NCBI GenBank assembly: GCA_026982565.1
Contig: JALSGV010000183.1
Coordinates: 1-42,883 of the forward strand
From: Gammaproteobacteria bacterium
GTDB lineage: Bacteria; Pseudomonadota; Gammaproteobacteria; SZUA-140
Length of the DNA stretch: 42,883 bases
Direction of reading: 5' to 3'
Position numbers and translations under genes: made by a program. Below, piece after piece: positions 7,442-17,830 of this stretch. Position 1 is the first letter of the stretch; each line of letters begins with the position of its first letter. A model generated the notes under the pieces. It was given only the letters and a program-made list of their open reading frames with translations. It was not told the DNA's origin and searched no databases.

Positions 7442-8546
7442 ACAGCGCCCCGAAGGGCGGCCGATAAGGTCGGTAATAAACCTGACGGCCTTGCGGGAGA
7501 ACCTGCGGGCCGTTCGCCGTCATGCGCCCCATGCGCGCATCATGGCCGTCATCAAGGCCAATGGCTATGGACACGGCATACGGCGTGTGGCCGAGGCCTT
7601 GCGGGAGGCGGATGCCTTTGGCGTTGCCGGTATCGATGAGGCTCTGGACCTGCGCGAGGGGGGGATCGACCACTCCATCGTGCTCCTGGAGGGTTTCTTT
7701 GCCGCGGACGAACTGCCGGCCATTGCTCATCATGGGTTCTCCGTCGTCGTACACCATGAAACACAGATCGAACAGCTGGTATCTGCGCTGCAGCAGCCTC
7801 TGACCGCCTGGCTGAAAATAGATACGGGCATGCACCGCCTGGGCTTCAGGCCACGGCAGTTTGAAACGGCGTATCGCCGCCTCAAGGCGTGCGGCAGTAT
7901 CGCCGCCATCCACTTCATGACCCACTTCGCCTGCGCCGATGAGCGGGACAATCTTCAGACCTGTCAGCAGATAGATGTATTCCACGCCCTGACACAGAAC
8001 CTGCAGGGTGACGTCAGCCTGGCGAATTCCGCGGCCATACTCAACCAGCCTGCATCCCATTCACGGCGGGGAACGGGAAAACAGTGGGTGCGTCCCGGCA
8101 TCATGTTGTTCGGCGTCTCGCCTTTTCCCGATGAAGATGGAGAGCGTCTGGGTCTGCATCCGGTCATGACCCTGAAGTCACGCCTTATCGCTGTCAATGC
8201 CTGCCAGCGTGGGGATGCCATCGGCTATGGCGCCACCTGGCGTTGTCCCGAGGATATGCGCGTGGGGGTGGTGGCGGCTGGTTATGGTGATGGTTATCCG
8301 CGCAGCGCCGCCAGTGGCACGCCGGTATTGGTGAAAGGGCGGCGCGTGCCCCTGGTGGGAAGGGTTTCCATGGATATGTTGTGCGTGGACCTGCGCGCCT
8401 GCCCCGATGCCGCCGTCGGTGATGAGGTGGTGCTGTGGGGCGGAGGGCTGCCCGTGGAAGAGGTGGCGCGCCACGCCGGCGCCATTGCCTATGAACTGCT
8501 GTGCGGCGTGACGCCGCGGGTCAGGATCGTGGAGGAGGGCGGGTGA
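7434..8546 (+). CDS. alr: Alanine racemase
   Basis: A pyridoxal-phosphate enzyme interconverting L- and D-alanine for peptidoglycan. The 370-residue product has the fold-type III barrel with the PLP lysine K41 in AVIKANGYGHG, the second catalytic base Y265 in IGYGATW, and the C-terminal beta domain with GRVSMDM. Motif spacing matches the biosynthetic Alr family. The ATG at 7434 overlaps the end of dnaB. The dnaB-alr-radA order is widespread in gammaproteobacteria, so the neighbourhood supports the call. Confidence 0.96.
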   Translation: MHEQRPEGRPIRSVINLTALRENLRAVRRHAPHARIMAVIKANGYGHGIRRVAEALREADAFGVAGIDEALDLREGGIDHSIVLLEGFFAADELPAIAHHGFSVVVHHETQIEQLVSALQQPLTAWLKIDTGMHRLGFRPRQFETAYRRLKACGSIAAIHFMTHFACADERDNLQTCQQIDVFHALTQNLQGDVSLANSAAILNQPASHSRRGTGKQWVRPGIMLFGVSPFPDEDGERLGLHPVMTLKSRLIAVNACQRGDAIGYGATWRCPEDMRVGVVAAGYGDGYPRSAASGTPVLVKGRRVPLVGRVSMDMLCVDLRACPDAAVGDEVVLWGGGLPVEEVARHAGAIAYELLCGVTPRVRIVEEGG

Positions 8547-9946
8547 ATTCCAAGGCGCGGGCAAAGGGCGCCAAGTTGCTGTTCAACTGCACGGAGTGCG
8601 GCGCCCAGAGCAGCAAGTGGTCTGGACAGTGCGGTGCCTGTGGGGCTTGGAATACCCTGGTGGAAGACGTGGCGCGCCCCGCTGGAAATCGCAGCGGGCT
8701 GAATCTCGAAGCCTTCACCATGGCTTCCGAGGTGCGTTCCATCAGCGAGATCGGCGCCGACGATGAAGTGCGCATCGGCACCGGTTTCTCGGAGCTCGAC
8801 CGCGTCCTTGGCGGCGGGCTGGTGCAGGGGTCCGTGGTGCTCATCGGCGGCGACCCCGGCATCGGTAAGTCCACCCTGCTCACCCAGACCATGGGCGCCC
8901 TGAGCAACACTGTAAGCACCCTGTATGTGAGTGGCGAGGAGTCGCCGCAGCAGGTAAGTCTGCGCGCCCGGCGCCTGGGCATGCCCGTGGACAGGTTGCG
9001 CCTGCTGGCGGAGACCGAGGTCGAGCGTATCCTGGTGCTGGCAGACAGGGAAAAGCCCCGCGTCATGGTCATCGACTCCATCCAGACCATTTTCACCTCG
9101 CAGGTGCAGTCCGCCCCCGGTTCCGTCAGCCAGGTGCGGGAGAGCGCCGCCCTGCTGGTGCAGTATGCCAAGCGCACCGGCGCCGCCCTGTTCCTGGTGG
9201 GGCACGTCACCAAGGAAGGCATGCTGGCCGGTCCTCGCATACTCGAACACATGGTGGACACGGTGCTGTATTTCGAGGGTGATGTGGACAGCCGCTTCCG
9301 CGTACTGCGGGCGGTGAAGAACCGCTTTGGCGCCGTCAACGAGATGGGCGTCTTCGCCATGGTGGACAACGGCCTGCGCGAGGTGAGCAATCCATCGGCG
9401 ATCTTTCTGTCCCGTCACGAGGAAGCAGTGTCCGGCAGCGTGGTCATGGTGACGCGGGAGGGCAGCCGTCCCGTGCTGGTGGAGATCCAGTCACTGGTGA
9501 GCGAGAGTCATGCGCCCAACCCGCGCCGCCTGGCGGTGGGACTGGACCAGAACCGCCTTGCCATCCTGCTGGCGGTGCTACAACGTCATTGCGGCATTGC
9601 CATGTACGACCAGGATGTGTTCGTCAACGTGGTTGGTGGAATGCGGGTCAGTGAGACGGCCGCCGATCTCGCCGTGGTCATGGCGGCCCTGTCCAGCCTG
9701 CGCAATCAGCCCCTGCCGGGGGATTTGGTGGTGTTTGGTGAAATTGGCCTGGCGGGGGAGGTGCGCCCGGTCCAAAATGGCCAGGAAAGATTGCGTGAGG
9801 CTGCGCAACATGGTTTCACCCAGGCCATGGTGCCCAAGGCCAACGCCGCCAGGAAATCGATCAAGGGACTGACGGTAATACCCGTTCAATCCGTCGGCGA
9901 GGCTGCAGCTTATTTTCAGGATTGTTTCGCATCCAGAGGCCCTTAA
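8543..9946 (+). CDS. radA: DNA repair protein RadA (Sms)
   Basis: A RecA-like ATPase with helicase activity that processes branched recombination intermediates. The GTG at 8543 is chosen over the upstream ATG at 8501 because it overlaps the alr stop as GTGA, follows GGAGGAGGG at 8531-8539 and gives 467 residues, close to E. coli RadA (460). The product shows the N-terminal zinc finger (C16, C19, C30, C33), Walker A GGDPGIGKS (K109), the diagnostic KNRFG motif at 259-263 and the C-terminal Lon-protease-like domain. The next gene in this strand is the NRPS, 30 bp downstream. Confidence 0.97.
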   Translation: MNSKARAKGAKLLFNCTECGAQSSKWSGQCGACGAWNTLVEDVARPAGNRSGLNLEAFTMASEVRSISEIGADDEVRIGTGFSELDRVLGGGLVQGSVVLIGGDPGIGKSTLLTQTMGALSNTVSTLYVSGEESPQQVSLRARRLGMPVDRLRLLAETEVERILVLADREKPRVMVIDSIQTIFTSQVQSAPGSVSQVRESAALLVQYAKRTGAALFLVGHVTKEGMLAGPRILEHMVDTVLYFEGDVDSRFRVLRAVKNRFGAVNEMGVFAMVDNGLREVSNPSAIFLSRHEEAVSGSVVMVTREGSRPVLVEIQSLVSESHAPNPRRLAVGLDQNRLAILLAVLQRHCGIAMYDQDVFVNVVGGMRVSETAADLAVVMAALSSLRNQPLPGDLVVFGEIGLAGEVRPVQNGQERLREAAQHGFTQAMVPKANAARKSIKGLTVIPVQSVGEAAAYFQDCFASRGP

Positions 9947-9976
9947 AGGGGTTAATTGTGATCATGGGTTCCGACA

Positions 9977-12900
9977 ATGAGTGACATAGAAAAACGTCTC
10001 CAATCACTCTCCGCTGAAAAACTTGCGCTTCTTAAGAGGAAGTTACGGACGAGCCAGGAGTTTTCAGGTGGGTGTGACATTATTTCGAGAAGAGAGAATG
10101 CTGGCAATGCCCCATTGTCCTTCTTTCAGAGATCGATATGGTTCTTCGATCAATTTGAGCCAGGCAGCGCGGTCTATAATCGCTGCGCAAATTACAGGCT
10201 GCAGGGGCCGCTCAATATAGAGGCGTTACAAAAAGCGCTGGACACACTGGTGGCCCGGCATGAAAGCCTGCGCACTATTTTCAAGATGGAAGGGAACGAA
10301 CCGGTGCAGGTTGTCCTCCCGGAATGTCAGGTAGAACTGCCAATATTGGATTTGAGTGCTCAAGGAGGCGACGATAGCACGGGACGATTACAACGCTTGG
10401 TTAGCGAAGAGGCTCAACGACCCTTCAATCTAACGCAAGGGCCTCTGCTGCGTGTCACGCTCATAAAACTTGCCAGGCACGATCATGTGCTGATGACCAC
10501 AATACATCACATCATTTCGGATGGTTGGTCATCGGCTATTTTCAATCGTGAGCTGGGCAGTTTGTATAACAGCATCACTCAGGGATGCACAGCCGATTTG
10601 CCGGATCTGCCGGTTCAGTATGTTGACTACGCCCAGTGGCAGCGGGAGCGGATGCAGGGCGAGGTTCTGGAGAAGCTGCTTGACTATTGGAGAAATCAGC
10701 TTGAAGGTGCTCCCCCGCTGCTGGAATTGCCAACCGACCGGCCTCGCCCCGCGATTCAGACATTTCGTGGAGGACGGCGGTCTGCCATTTTGCCGCATGC
10801 CCTATGCGATGAACTGACGAAACTGAGTCAGGGGGAAGGGGGGACGCTTTTTATGATCCTGCTGGCGGCTTTCCAAGTGCTGCTCTATCGTTACACAGGT
10901 CAGGAAGACATAGTGGTAGGCACACCCATCGCCAATCGCAGGCGTGGTGAGATTGAAGGATTAATCGGCCTTTTCATCAACGTGCTGGCATTGCGCTGCG
11001 ATTTGTCCGGTAACCCATCATTTCGCGATCTGGCTAAACGTGTTCGCGAAGTGGCGCTCGGCGCCTACGATCACCAGGATATGCCATTTGGAAAACTTGT
11101 GGAGGAACTTCATCCGGGGCGCAATCTAGCTTATTCGCCTTTGTTTCAGGTCATGTTTGCCTATCAGAATATCTTGGTCGCTGATCTTTGCATGAATGGT
11201 TTGGATGTGGAGAATTTAGAGGCAGAAGAAGGAATTACGCATTTCTATCTGACCCTCATCATAGAGAATCACGACCAGGGTCTCAAGGCCACGTTGGAGT
11301 ACAGCGCTGATCTTTTCAATGCAAGCACAATGACCAGGATGCTGGGGCATTACCAATCACTGCTGGAAGGCATAGCTGCCGATGCCGGACAAGGCGTTGC
11401 CGAGCTGCCATTACTGAGTGAGGCAGAACGTTATCAGTTATTGAAGCAGTGGAATGCCACGGAGGCGGACTACCCGCGTGACAAATGCCTGCATGAACTG
11501 TTCGAAGAACAGGTGGAAAGGCGTCCGGATGCGGTGGCTGTGGTATATGAATCGCGGTCTCTTACTTACGATGAGCTTAACTGTCGCGCCAACCAGGTGG
11601 CGCGGGCGTTGCGCAAGGAAGGTGTAGGTCCGGGTGCATTGGTGGCGATCTGCCTTGAGCGCAGTATAGAGATGGTCGTGGGGATATTGGGAATTCTCAA
11701 GGCGGGGGGTGGCTATGTTCCCCTGGATCCTGATTATCCTGAAGGGCGTCTCGCTTTTATGCTGGAAGACACTCAGGTCCCGGTAATACTCGTCCAACAA
11801 TCGCTTATGGGGCGGCTGCCTGAACATGATGCCCGCGTTATTTGTCTCGATGCCGGCTGGGATGGTCTGGATCAGTACGGCCAGGATAATGTGGTCAATT
11901 ATGCCGGACCCGATGACCTTGCGTATGTTATCTATACCTCCGGATCAACTGGGAAGCCAAAGGGCGTCTCGGTGCCGCATCGCGCGGTGAACCGTTTAAC
12001 TGTCAATACGAATTATATCAGCCTTGCCGAGACGGACAGGATTGCCCAGGTTTCAAGCATCTCTTTCGACGCGGCAACATTTGAAATCTGGGGGGCGCTG
12101 CTAAACGGAGCCACTCTGGTTGGCATCAATAAAAGAACCATACTGTCGGCGGATCAATTTTCTCACAGGCTGGAGGAAGATCAAATATCAGTGTTATTTC
12201 TGACGACAGCGGTTTTCAACCACTTGGTTGGAGAAAATCCAGCAATGTTCGCATGCCTTGATTATTTGCTGTTTGGTGGAGATTCGGCCGATCCGGAAAA
12301 GGTCAGAGATGTGCTGAAAACAGCTCCTCCCCGGCATTTGATCAATGTCTATGGCCCAACGGAAAATACAACCTTTTCTACGTGGCATGAGATCAGGGAT
12401 TTGCCTGATGACGCAATATCCGTACCCATAGGGCGGCCAATATCCAATACACAGGTATATATTCTTGATGGGGAAATGAATCCCGTGCCCATAGGCGTAT
12501 ACGGCGAGTTATACCTGGGTGGAGAGGGCTTGGCGCTTGGCTATCTCAACAATCACTCATTAAGCTCAGAGCGATTCGTGCCAGATCCTTTCAACAATTT
12601 ACCCGGCTCACGGCTCTACAAGACGGGTGATGTGGCGCGATACCGGGAGGACGGCGTGATAGAGTTTCGCGGCCGGATGGATAATCAGGTCAAGATTCGT
12701 GGTTTTAGGATAGAGCCTGGAGAAATCGAGGCGGAAATAAGGCAGCACCCTGCGGTAGAAGAAGCCATTGCTGTGGTTTTTGAGGAAACCGGCGGCGAAA
12801 AACGCCTGATCTCCTATGTAACGCTCAAGAAACCGGCCCGGATCACTGAAGAAGACCTCAGGTCTTTTCTTTCTGAAAGGCTTCCGGATTACATGAGGCC

Positions 12901-14074
12901 TGCCGGCTATGTGATTCTGGAAAGATTTCCTTTAACAGAAAACGGCAAGATAGATCGCCAGGCATTGCCAGCTCCGGACATGTCGATGCCTCTGTCCACC
13001 GAGACTTATGCGGCTCCCCGGACAAAAGTAGAAAAGGACTTGGTGGAAATATGGGAGTCTCTGTTTGATAGGAAAAAGATTGGCATTCATGATGATTTTT
13101 TCCACCTGGGTGGACATTCTCTCCTGGCGGCCAGACTGTTTTCCATTTTAAGGAACAGATACAAGCGGGATCTTCCCCTGATTACTATATATGAGTCTGG
13201 GACAATTGAGCAGATAGCCAGGCTTCTGACGGGGGATTCATGTCAGGCGTTGTCATTGTCCTCTTTGGCCGCCGTTCAGTCCAGCGGGGAAAAACCACCC
13301 TTTTTCTGGGGGCTGGGTACCAGGGCCAGCGATCAGGCCAGGCGGTTCCTTGGAGGTGAGCAACCCTTTTATGTTTTGCAACACCAGGCCCAGGATGGCT
13401 ATCGCGCCCGCTATACACAGATCGAGGCTCTTGCCAGATGGTACTTGGAGGATATCCGCGCAGTTCAACCTCATGGACCCTATTTCCTGGGAGGGTTTTC
13501 CTTTGGCGGCATGGTAGCCTATGAGATAGCCCGTCAGATCGAACAATCCGGCGACAGCGTGGCCTTGTTGTTTTTACTTGATGCAACACAGCCGGGTCAG
13601 AAGGTGATAAAAAAGGAGGCCGTTACTCAGGGTTGTACCCGTAAGCTGACAATATCAGGCCGCCCGGGGCTTGTGAAAGGGGCGTGGCGCAGAATCAGGA
13701 GAGTGTTTCTGAGCAACGGAATAAAGGAGTGGGCCAAGCTCGCTGTGTGTCATATCTGTTTTGCCATGAACATACCCATGCCTGTGCCGTTGAGAAGCTT
13801 TTATATCATCAGGATTTATAAGAAAGCAGCCCTTGGATACAGACTTGTGCCCCTCAAGGGGCAGGTGGTGTTTTTTCAGTTTGAGAAGCCATCAGGTCAA
13901 CCGGCGTCCAACCGGTATATCGAATGCAATCATCACGCTGAATTGTATTCCATGGAAGGCAGGCATAGGGATGTGGTTACGCCACAGCACGCAAGCACGT
14001 GGGCAAATCAATTGAAGAAAAGCCTTGCAGCGGCACAAGCCCGGGTGGGGTATGGTGGCTTGAAAACAAATTGA
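9977..14074 (+). CDS. Single-module non-ribosomal peptide synthetase (C-A-T-TE)
   Basis: This 1365-residue enzyme carries one complete elongation-and-release module. The condensation domain (about 45-480) has HHIISDG at 177-183 and the LCL-like opening FFDQFEPGSAVYN. The adenylation domain (about 500-1000) has YTSGSTGKPKG at 653-663, YGPTE and NGK with K991. The carrier domain has LGGHS with the phosphopantetheine serine S1048. The thioesterase (about 1090-1350) has GFSFGG with S1175, a plausible Asp in FLLDATQ and His in CNHHAEL. Aligned by hand to GrsA, the ten specificity positions read D-A-F-F-L-G-V-T-F-K, closest in memory to isoleucine-type codes. No partner module, MbtH protein, phosphopantetheinyl transferase or exporter is seen, so the donor for condensation must come from elsewhere. 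Sampled 60-bp rows show 40-53% GC against 68% in radA, and no clear ribosome-binding site precedes the ATG. Product unknown. Confidence 0.93.
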   Translation: MSDIEKRLQSLSAEKLALLKRKLRTSQEFSGGCDIISRRENAGNAPLSFFQRSIWFFDQFEPGSAVYNRCANYRLQGPLNIEALQKALDTLVARHESLRTIFKMEGNEPVQVVLPECQVELPILDLSAQGGDDSTGRLQRLVSEEAQRPFNLTQGPLLRVTLIKLARHDHVLMTTIHHIISDGWSSAIFNRELGSLYNSITQGCTADLPDLPVQYVDYAQWQRERMQGEVLEKLLDYWRNQLEGAPPLLELPTDRPRPAIQTFRGGRRSAILPHALCDELTKLSQGEGGTLFMILLAAFQVLLYRYTGQEDIVVGTPIANRRRGEIEGLIGLFINVLALRCDLSGNPSFRDLAKRVREVALGAYDHQDMPFGKLVEELHPGRNLAYSPLFQVMFAYQNILVADLCMNGLDVENLEAEEGITHFYLTLIIENHDQGLKATLEYSADLFNASTMTRMLGHYQSLLEGIAADAGQGVAELPLLSEAERYQLLKQWNATEADYPRDKCLHELFEEQVERRPDAVAVVYESRSLTYDELNCRANQVARALRKEGVGPGALVAICLERSIEMVVGILGILKAGGGYVPLDPDYPEGRLAFMLEDTQVPVILVQQSLMGRLPEHDARVICLDAGWDGLDQYGQDNVVNYAGPDDLAYVIYTSGSTGKPKGVSVPHRAVNRLTVNTNYISLAETDRIAQVSSISFDAATFEIWGALLNGATLVGINKRTILSADQFSHRLEEDQISVLFLTTAVFNHLVGENPAMFACLDYLLFGGDSADPEKVRDVLKTAPPRHLINVYGPTENTTFSTWHEIRDLPDDAISVPIGRPISNTQVYILDGEMNPVPIGVYGELYLGGEGLALGYLNNHSLSSERFVPDPFNNLPGSRLYKTGDVARYREDGVIEFRGRMDNQVKIRGFRIEPGEIEAEIRQHPAVEEAIAVVFEETGGEKRLISYVTLKKPARITEEDLRSFLSERLPDYMRPAGYVILERFPLTENGKIDRQALPAPDMSMPLSTETYAAPRTKVEKDLVEIWESLFDRKKIGIHDDFFHLGGHSLLAARLFSILRNRYKRDLPLITIYESGTIEQIARLLTGDSCQALSLSSLAAVQSSGEKPPFFWGLGTRASDQARRFLGGEQPFYVLQHQAQDGYRARYTQIEALARWYLEDIRAVQPHGPYFLGGFSFGGMVAYEIARQIEQSGDSVALLFLLDATQPGQKVIKKEAVTQGCTRKLTISGRPGLVKGAWRRIRRVFLSNGIKEWAKLAVCHICFAMNIPMPVPLRSFYIIRIYKKAALGYRLVPLKGQVVFFQFEKPSGQPASNRYIECNHHAELYSMEGRHRDVVTPQHASTWANQLKKSLAAAQARVGYGGLKTN

Positions 14075-14086
14075 ACAGTGTTGTCG

Positions 14087-14479
14087 TCAATGCACGGGCC
14101 AGGAGAGTTTTCCCAGTGCGTACAGTTCCCGGTGAATCAGGTCGGCGTCTCCCAGGTTCAGCTCCATGAGGCGCTTGAGATGAGCGATGCTGTTGACGTC
14201 GATATCCAGGCATTCGAAACCGATGCTATCCTCTTCCGCATGGGCGACGGCCGCCCCTTCCATGCGGATGACGATGTCCGCATAATCGCCCAGTTCGATC
14301 TCGAGCATGAACTTGTCTCCCTGTTTTGCCCGCCAGTCTTCAGGCTTGACGACCAGTGCTCCCTTGAGGGAAATGTCGATCAGCTGGCTGTGCCAGGTTT
14401 TCTCGTTATTGCTGATGCTGACGCGGGAATCGTGCAAAATGCGGGTGAAGCGGCGTTTGTCTCCGGTTTTCTCGGTCAT
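14087..14479 (-). CDS. PilZ domain protein, PA4608 type
   Basis: A 130-residue single-domain c-di-GMP receptor. It has the two PilZ binding motifs, RRFTR at 9-13 and DISLKG at 35-40, and closely resembles what I recall of P. aeruginosa PA4608 (which binds a chemotaxis methyltransferase), including the C-terminal HLKRLMELNLGDADLIHREL. A matching partner cannot be confirmed here. It follows dapE on the minus strand with a 27-bp gap and converges on the NRPS gene with only 12 bp between stops. In P. aeruginosa the homologue is next to radA, so the NRPS appears to separate a normally adjacent pair. Confidence 0.88.
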   Translation of the reverse strand: MTEKTGDKRRFTRILHDSRVSISNNEKTWHSQLIDISLKGALVVKPEDWRAKQGDKFMLEIELGDYADIVIRMEGAAVAHAEEDSIGFECLDIDVNSIAHLKRLMELNLGDADLIHRELYALGKLSWPVH

Positions 14480-14506
14480 GGCATGCCTCCCTTGGGCCTG
14501 TGCTGG

Positions 14507-15646
<1,140 letters not shown>

Positions 15647-15663
15647 TTACTCTTCTCTTTCAT

Positions 15664-15712
15664 CTTTACCCTTTACCCTTTGCCCTTTACCCTTTACCCT
15701 TTACCCTTTACC
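15664..15712. repeat. Heptamer tandem repeat (CTTTACC)x7
   Basis: Seven direct 7-bp units, CTTTACC, fill 49 bp between dapD and dapE; the third unit differs by one base (CTTTGCC). On the transcribed minus strand the unit is GGTAAAG. Flanking sequence on the dapE side is also purine/pyrimidine-skewed and may hold decayed units. The array is purely intergenic and would sit in the dapD-dapE mRNA, about 25-75 nt before the dapE start codon. Confidence 0.93.
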
Positions 15713-15718
15713 CTGTGA

Positions 15719-16540
15719 TCAAATATCCCTGAGCAACTCGTTGATGCCCACCTTGCTGCGGGTCTTTTCGTCCACCTGCTTGATGATGACGGCGCAGTAC
15801 AGGCTGTGGCTGCCGTCCTTGGATGGCAGGCTGCCAGGAACCACCACGGCGCCGGCGGGCACCTCGCCATAGGTGATCTCGCCTGTGGTGCGGTTGTAGA
15901 TCTTGGTGCTCTGCCCGATGTAGACGCCCATGGAAATGACGGCGCCTTCACCCACGATGACGCCCTCCACGATCTCGGAGCGCGCGCCGATGAAACAGTT
16001 GTCCTCGATGATGGTGGGGTTGGCCTGCAGGGGCTCCAGGACACCGCCGATGCCCACCCCGCCGGAGAGGTGCACGTTCTTGCCGATCTGGGCACAGGAA
16101 CCCACCGTGGCCCATGTGTCCACCATGGTGCCGCTGTCCACGTAGGCGCCGATGTTGACATAGGAGGGCATGAGCACCACGCCGGAGGCGATATAGGCGC
16201 CCCGGCGCGCGGCGGCGGGGGGGACGACCCGAATGCCGCTCTCCCGGAAGTCGCGCGAGTTGTGATCGCTGAACTTGGAGGGGACCTTGTCGTAATAGTT
16301 GGTGAAGCCGCCTTTCATGAAGGTGTTGTCTTCGATGCGGAAAGAGAGCAGCACGGCCTTCTTGAGCCACTGGTTGACGACCCAGGCGCCATCCTTTTTC
16401 TCGGCAACCCGCAGTTCACCACTGTCCAGCAGCCCCATTACGGTGCTGACGGCCTCCTTGACGTGGGTATCCACGTGGCGCGGGGTGATCTCGGCGCGAT
16501 GTTCAAAGGCTTCCTCGATAATGGCTTGCAGATTGCTCAT
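15719..16540 (-). CDS. dapD: Tetrahydrodipicolinate N-succinyltransferase
   Basis: Transfers succinate from succinyl-CoA to tetrahydrodipicolinate in DAP/lysine synthesis. The 273-residue product opens [15 protein letters not shown] and contains the left-handed beta-helix of hexapeptide repeats (about 110-230; for example [20 protein letters not shown]) typical of DapD trimers. The frame stays open to 16621, but the ATG at 16540 is preferred: it gives the family length, and GGAGAA lies just upstream (16547-16552). It is transcribed after dapC with a 20-bp gap. Confidence 0.96.
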   Translation of the reverse strand: MSNLQAIIEEAFEHRAEITPRHVDTHVKEAVSTVMGLLDSGELRVAEKKDGAWVVNQWLKKAVLLSFRIEDNTFMKGGFTNYYDKVPSKFSDHNSRDFRESGIRVVPPAAARRGAYIASGVVLMPSYVNIGAYVDSGTMVDTWATVGSCAQIGKNVHLSGGVGIGGVLEPLQANPTIIEDNCFIGARSEIVEGVIVGEGAVISMGVYIGQSTKIYNRTTGEITYGEVPAGAVVVPGSLPSKDGSHSLYCAVIIKQVDEKTRSKVGINELLRDI

Positions 16541-16560
16541 TGGATGTTCTCCATTAAAAT

Positions 16561-17769
16561 TCAGGTTAAAGAAGGGTTGTTTTCCAAAAAGTCCCGTATC
16601 CGGCTGGCGGCCTGGGTGCATTCCTCCAGGGTGGCCACCATGGCGATGCGCACATGGCGATGGCCGGGATTGAGATCCTGATGCGTCCGTGACAGGAAAC
16701 TGCCCGGAAGCACGGTGACGTTTTTCTGTGCGTACAATGCCTGGGTGAACAGGGTATCATCCATGCCCACATCCGGCCACAGGTAGAATCCCCCCCCCGG
16801 CTGCTCGACGCCCAGCACCGGCCGCAGGATTTCACATACCGCATCGAACTTGTTCTGATACAATGCGCGATTGTCACGCACGTGGGCCTCGTCGTTCCAG
16901 GCCACGATGCTTGCGGCCTGGACATGGGGCGGCATGGCGCAGCCATGATAGGTGCGGTAGCGGAAAAAGGCGTCGATGAGCGCAGCGTCGCCGGCTACGA
17001 AGCCGGAGCGCATGCCGGGGACATTGGAACGCTTCGACAGGCTGTGGAACACCAGGCAGCGTTTGAATTCGCTGTTGCCGGTTTCGGCGGCCACTTCGAG
17101 CAGCCCGGGCGGTGGCGCGTTTCCCTCGGGATAGATCTCGGAATAACACTCATCCGAGGCAATGATGAAATCATATTGCTCGGACAGCGCGATCAGCCTG
17201 GTCAATATTTCCTTATCCATAACCTGGCCGGAAGGGTTGCCCGGGGTGCAGATATAGAGCAGGCGGCAACGGCTCCACTGTGCGGCCGGTACGGCGTCGA
17301 AATCGGGCAGCCAGCCGGTTTCCGCCGTTGAGTTGAGATAACAGGGTTGAGCGCCTGCCAGCAAGGCGGCCCCTTCGTAAATCTGGTAGAAGGGGTTGGG
17401 CATCATGACCAGGGCATCACCGCCAGGATCGGTCAGGCACTGGGCAATGGCGAACAGGGCCTCCCGGGTGCCGTTGACGGGCAGGACGTGGCGTTCGGGG
17501 TCGAGGCCGTTCTCGGGCAGGGAGAAGCGCCGTGACAGCCAGTTTGTAATTGCCTCGCGCAGGGCCAGCGAGCCGCGCGTCACGGGATATTGTCCCAGGC
17601 CGTGGAGATGGGAGATAACCTCTTCTGTAATGAAGGCGGGCGGCGCATGTTTGGGTTCGCCGATGGCGAGACTGATGGCCGGCAGATCCGGGCGGGGTTC
17701 CACGCCCGCTTTCAGGGCGGTAAGCTTCTGGAAGGGGTAGGGGTGCAGCTTGTCCAGGCCAGGGTTCAT
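16561..17769 (-). CDS. dapC: Succinyldiaminopimelate transaminase DapC
   Basis: A fold-type I PLP aminotransferase forming N-succinyl-LL-diaminopimelate from the keto precursor with glutamate as donor. The 402-residue product begins [16 protein letters not shown], has the substrate-loop CTPGNPSGQ, the Asp of [10 protein letters not shown] and the PLP lysine K246 in [16 protein letters not shown]. The upstream frame to 17805 adds 12 residues without support. Assignment as DapC rather than a general class I/II aminotransferase rests on the characteristic N-terminus and on dapD and dapE lying directly downstream. It is divergent from the EamA transporter with 61 bp between starts. Confidence 0.92.
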   Translation of the reverse strand: MNPGLDKLHPYPFQKLTALKAGVEPRPDLPAISLAIGEPKHAPPAFITEEVISHLHGLGQYPVTRGSLALREAITNWLSRRFSLPENGLDPERHVLPVNGTREALFAIAQCLTDPGGDALVMMPNPFYQIYEGAALLAGAQPCYLNSTAETGWLPDFDAVPAAQWSRCRLLYICTPGNPSGQVMDKEILTRLIALSEQYDFIIASDECYSEIYPEGNAPPPGLLEVAAETGNSEFKRCLVFHSLSKRSNVPGMRSGFVAGDAALIDAFFRYRTYHGCAMPPHVQAASIVAWNDEAHVRDNRALYQNKFDAVCEILRPVLGVEQPGGGFYLWPDVGMDDTLFTQALYAQKNVTVLPGSFLSRTHQDLNPGHRHVRIAMVATLEECTQAASRIRDFLENNPSLT

Positions 17770-17830
17770 CGGTGGCGATTGAGAGCAGGATTCAAATAAA
17801 AACAAGCGAAACAGTATAAGTCATTCGACC

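Noticed and set aside
15664-15712. CRISPR-like array
   Set aside because: The units are 7 bp with no spacers; the same holds for the arrays at 38342-38456.
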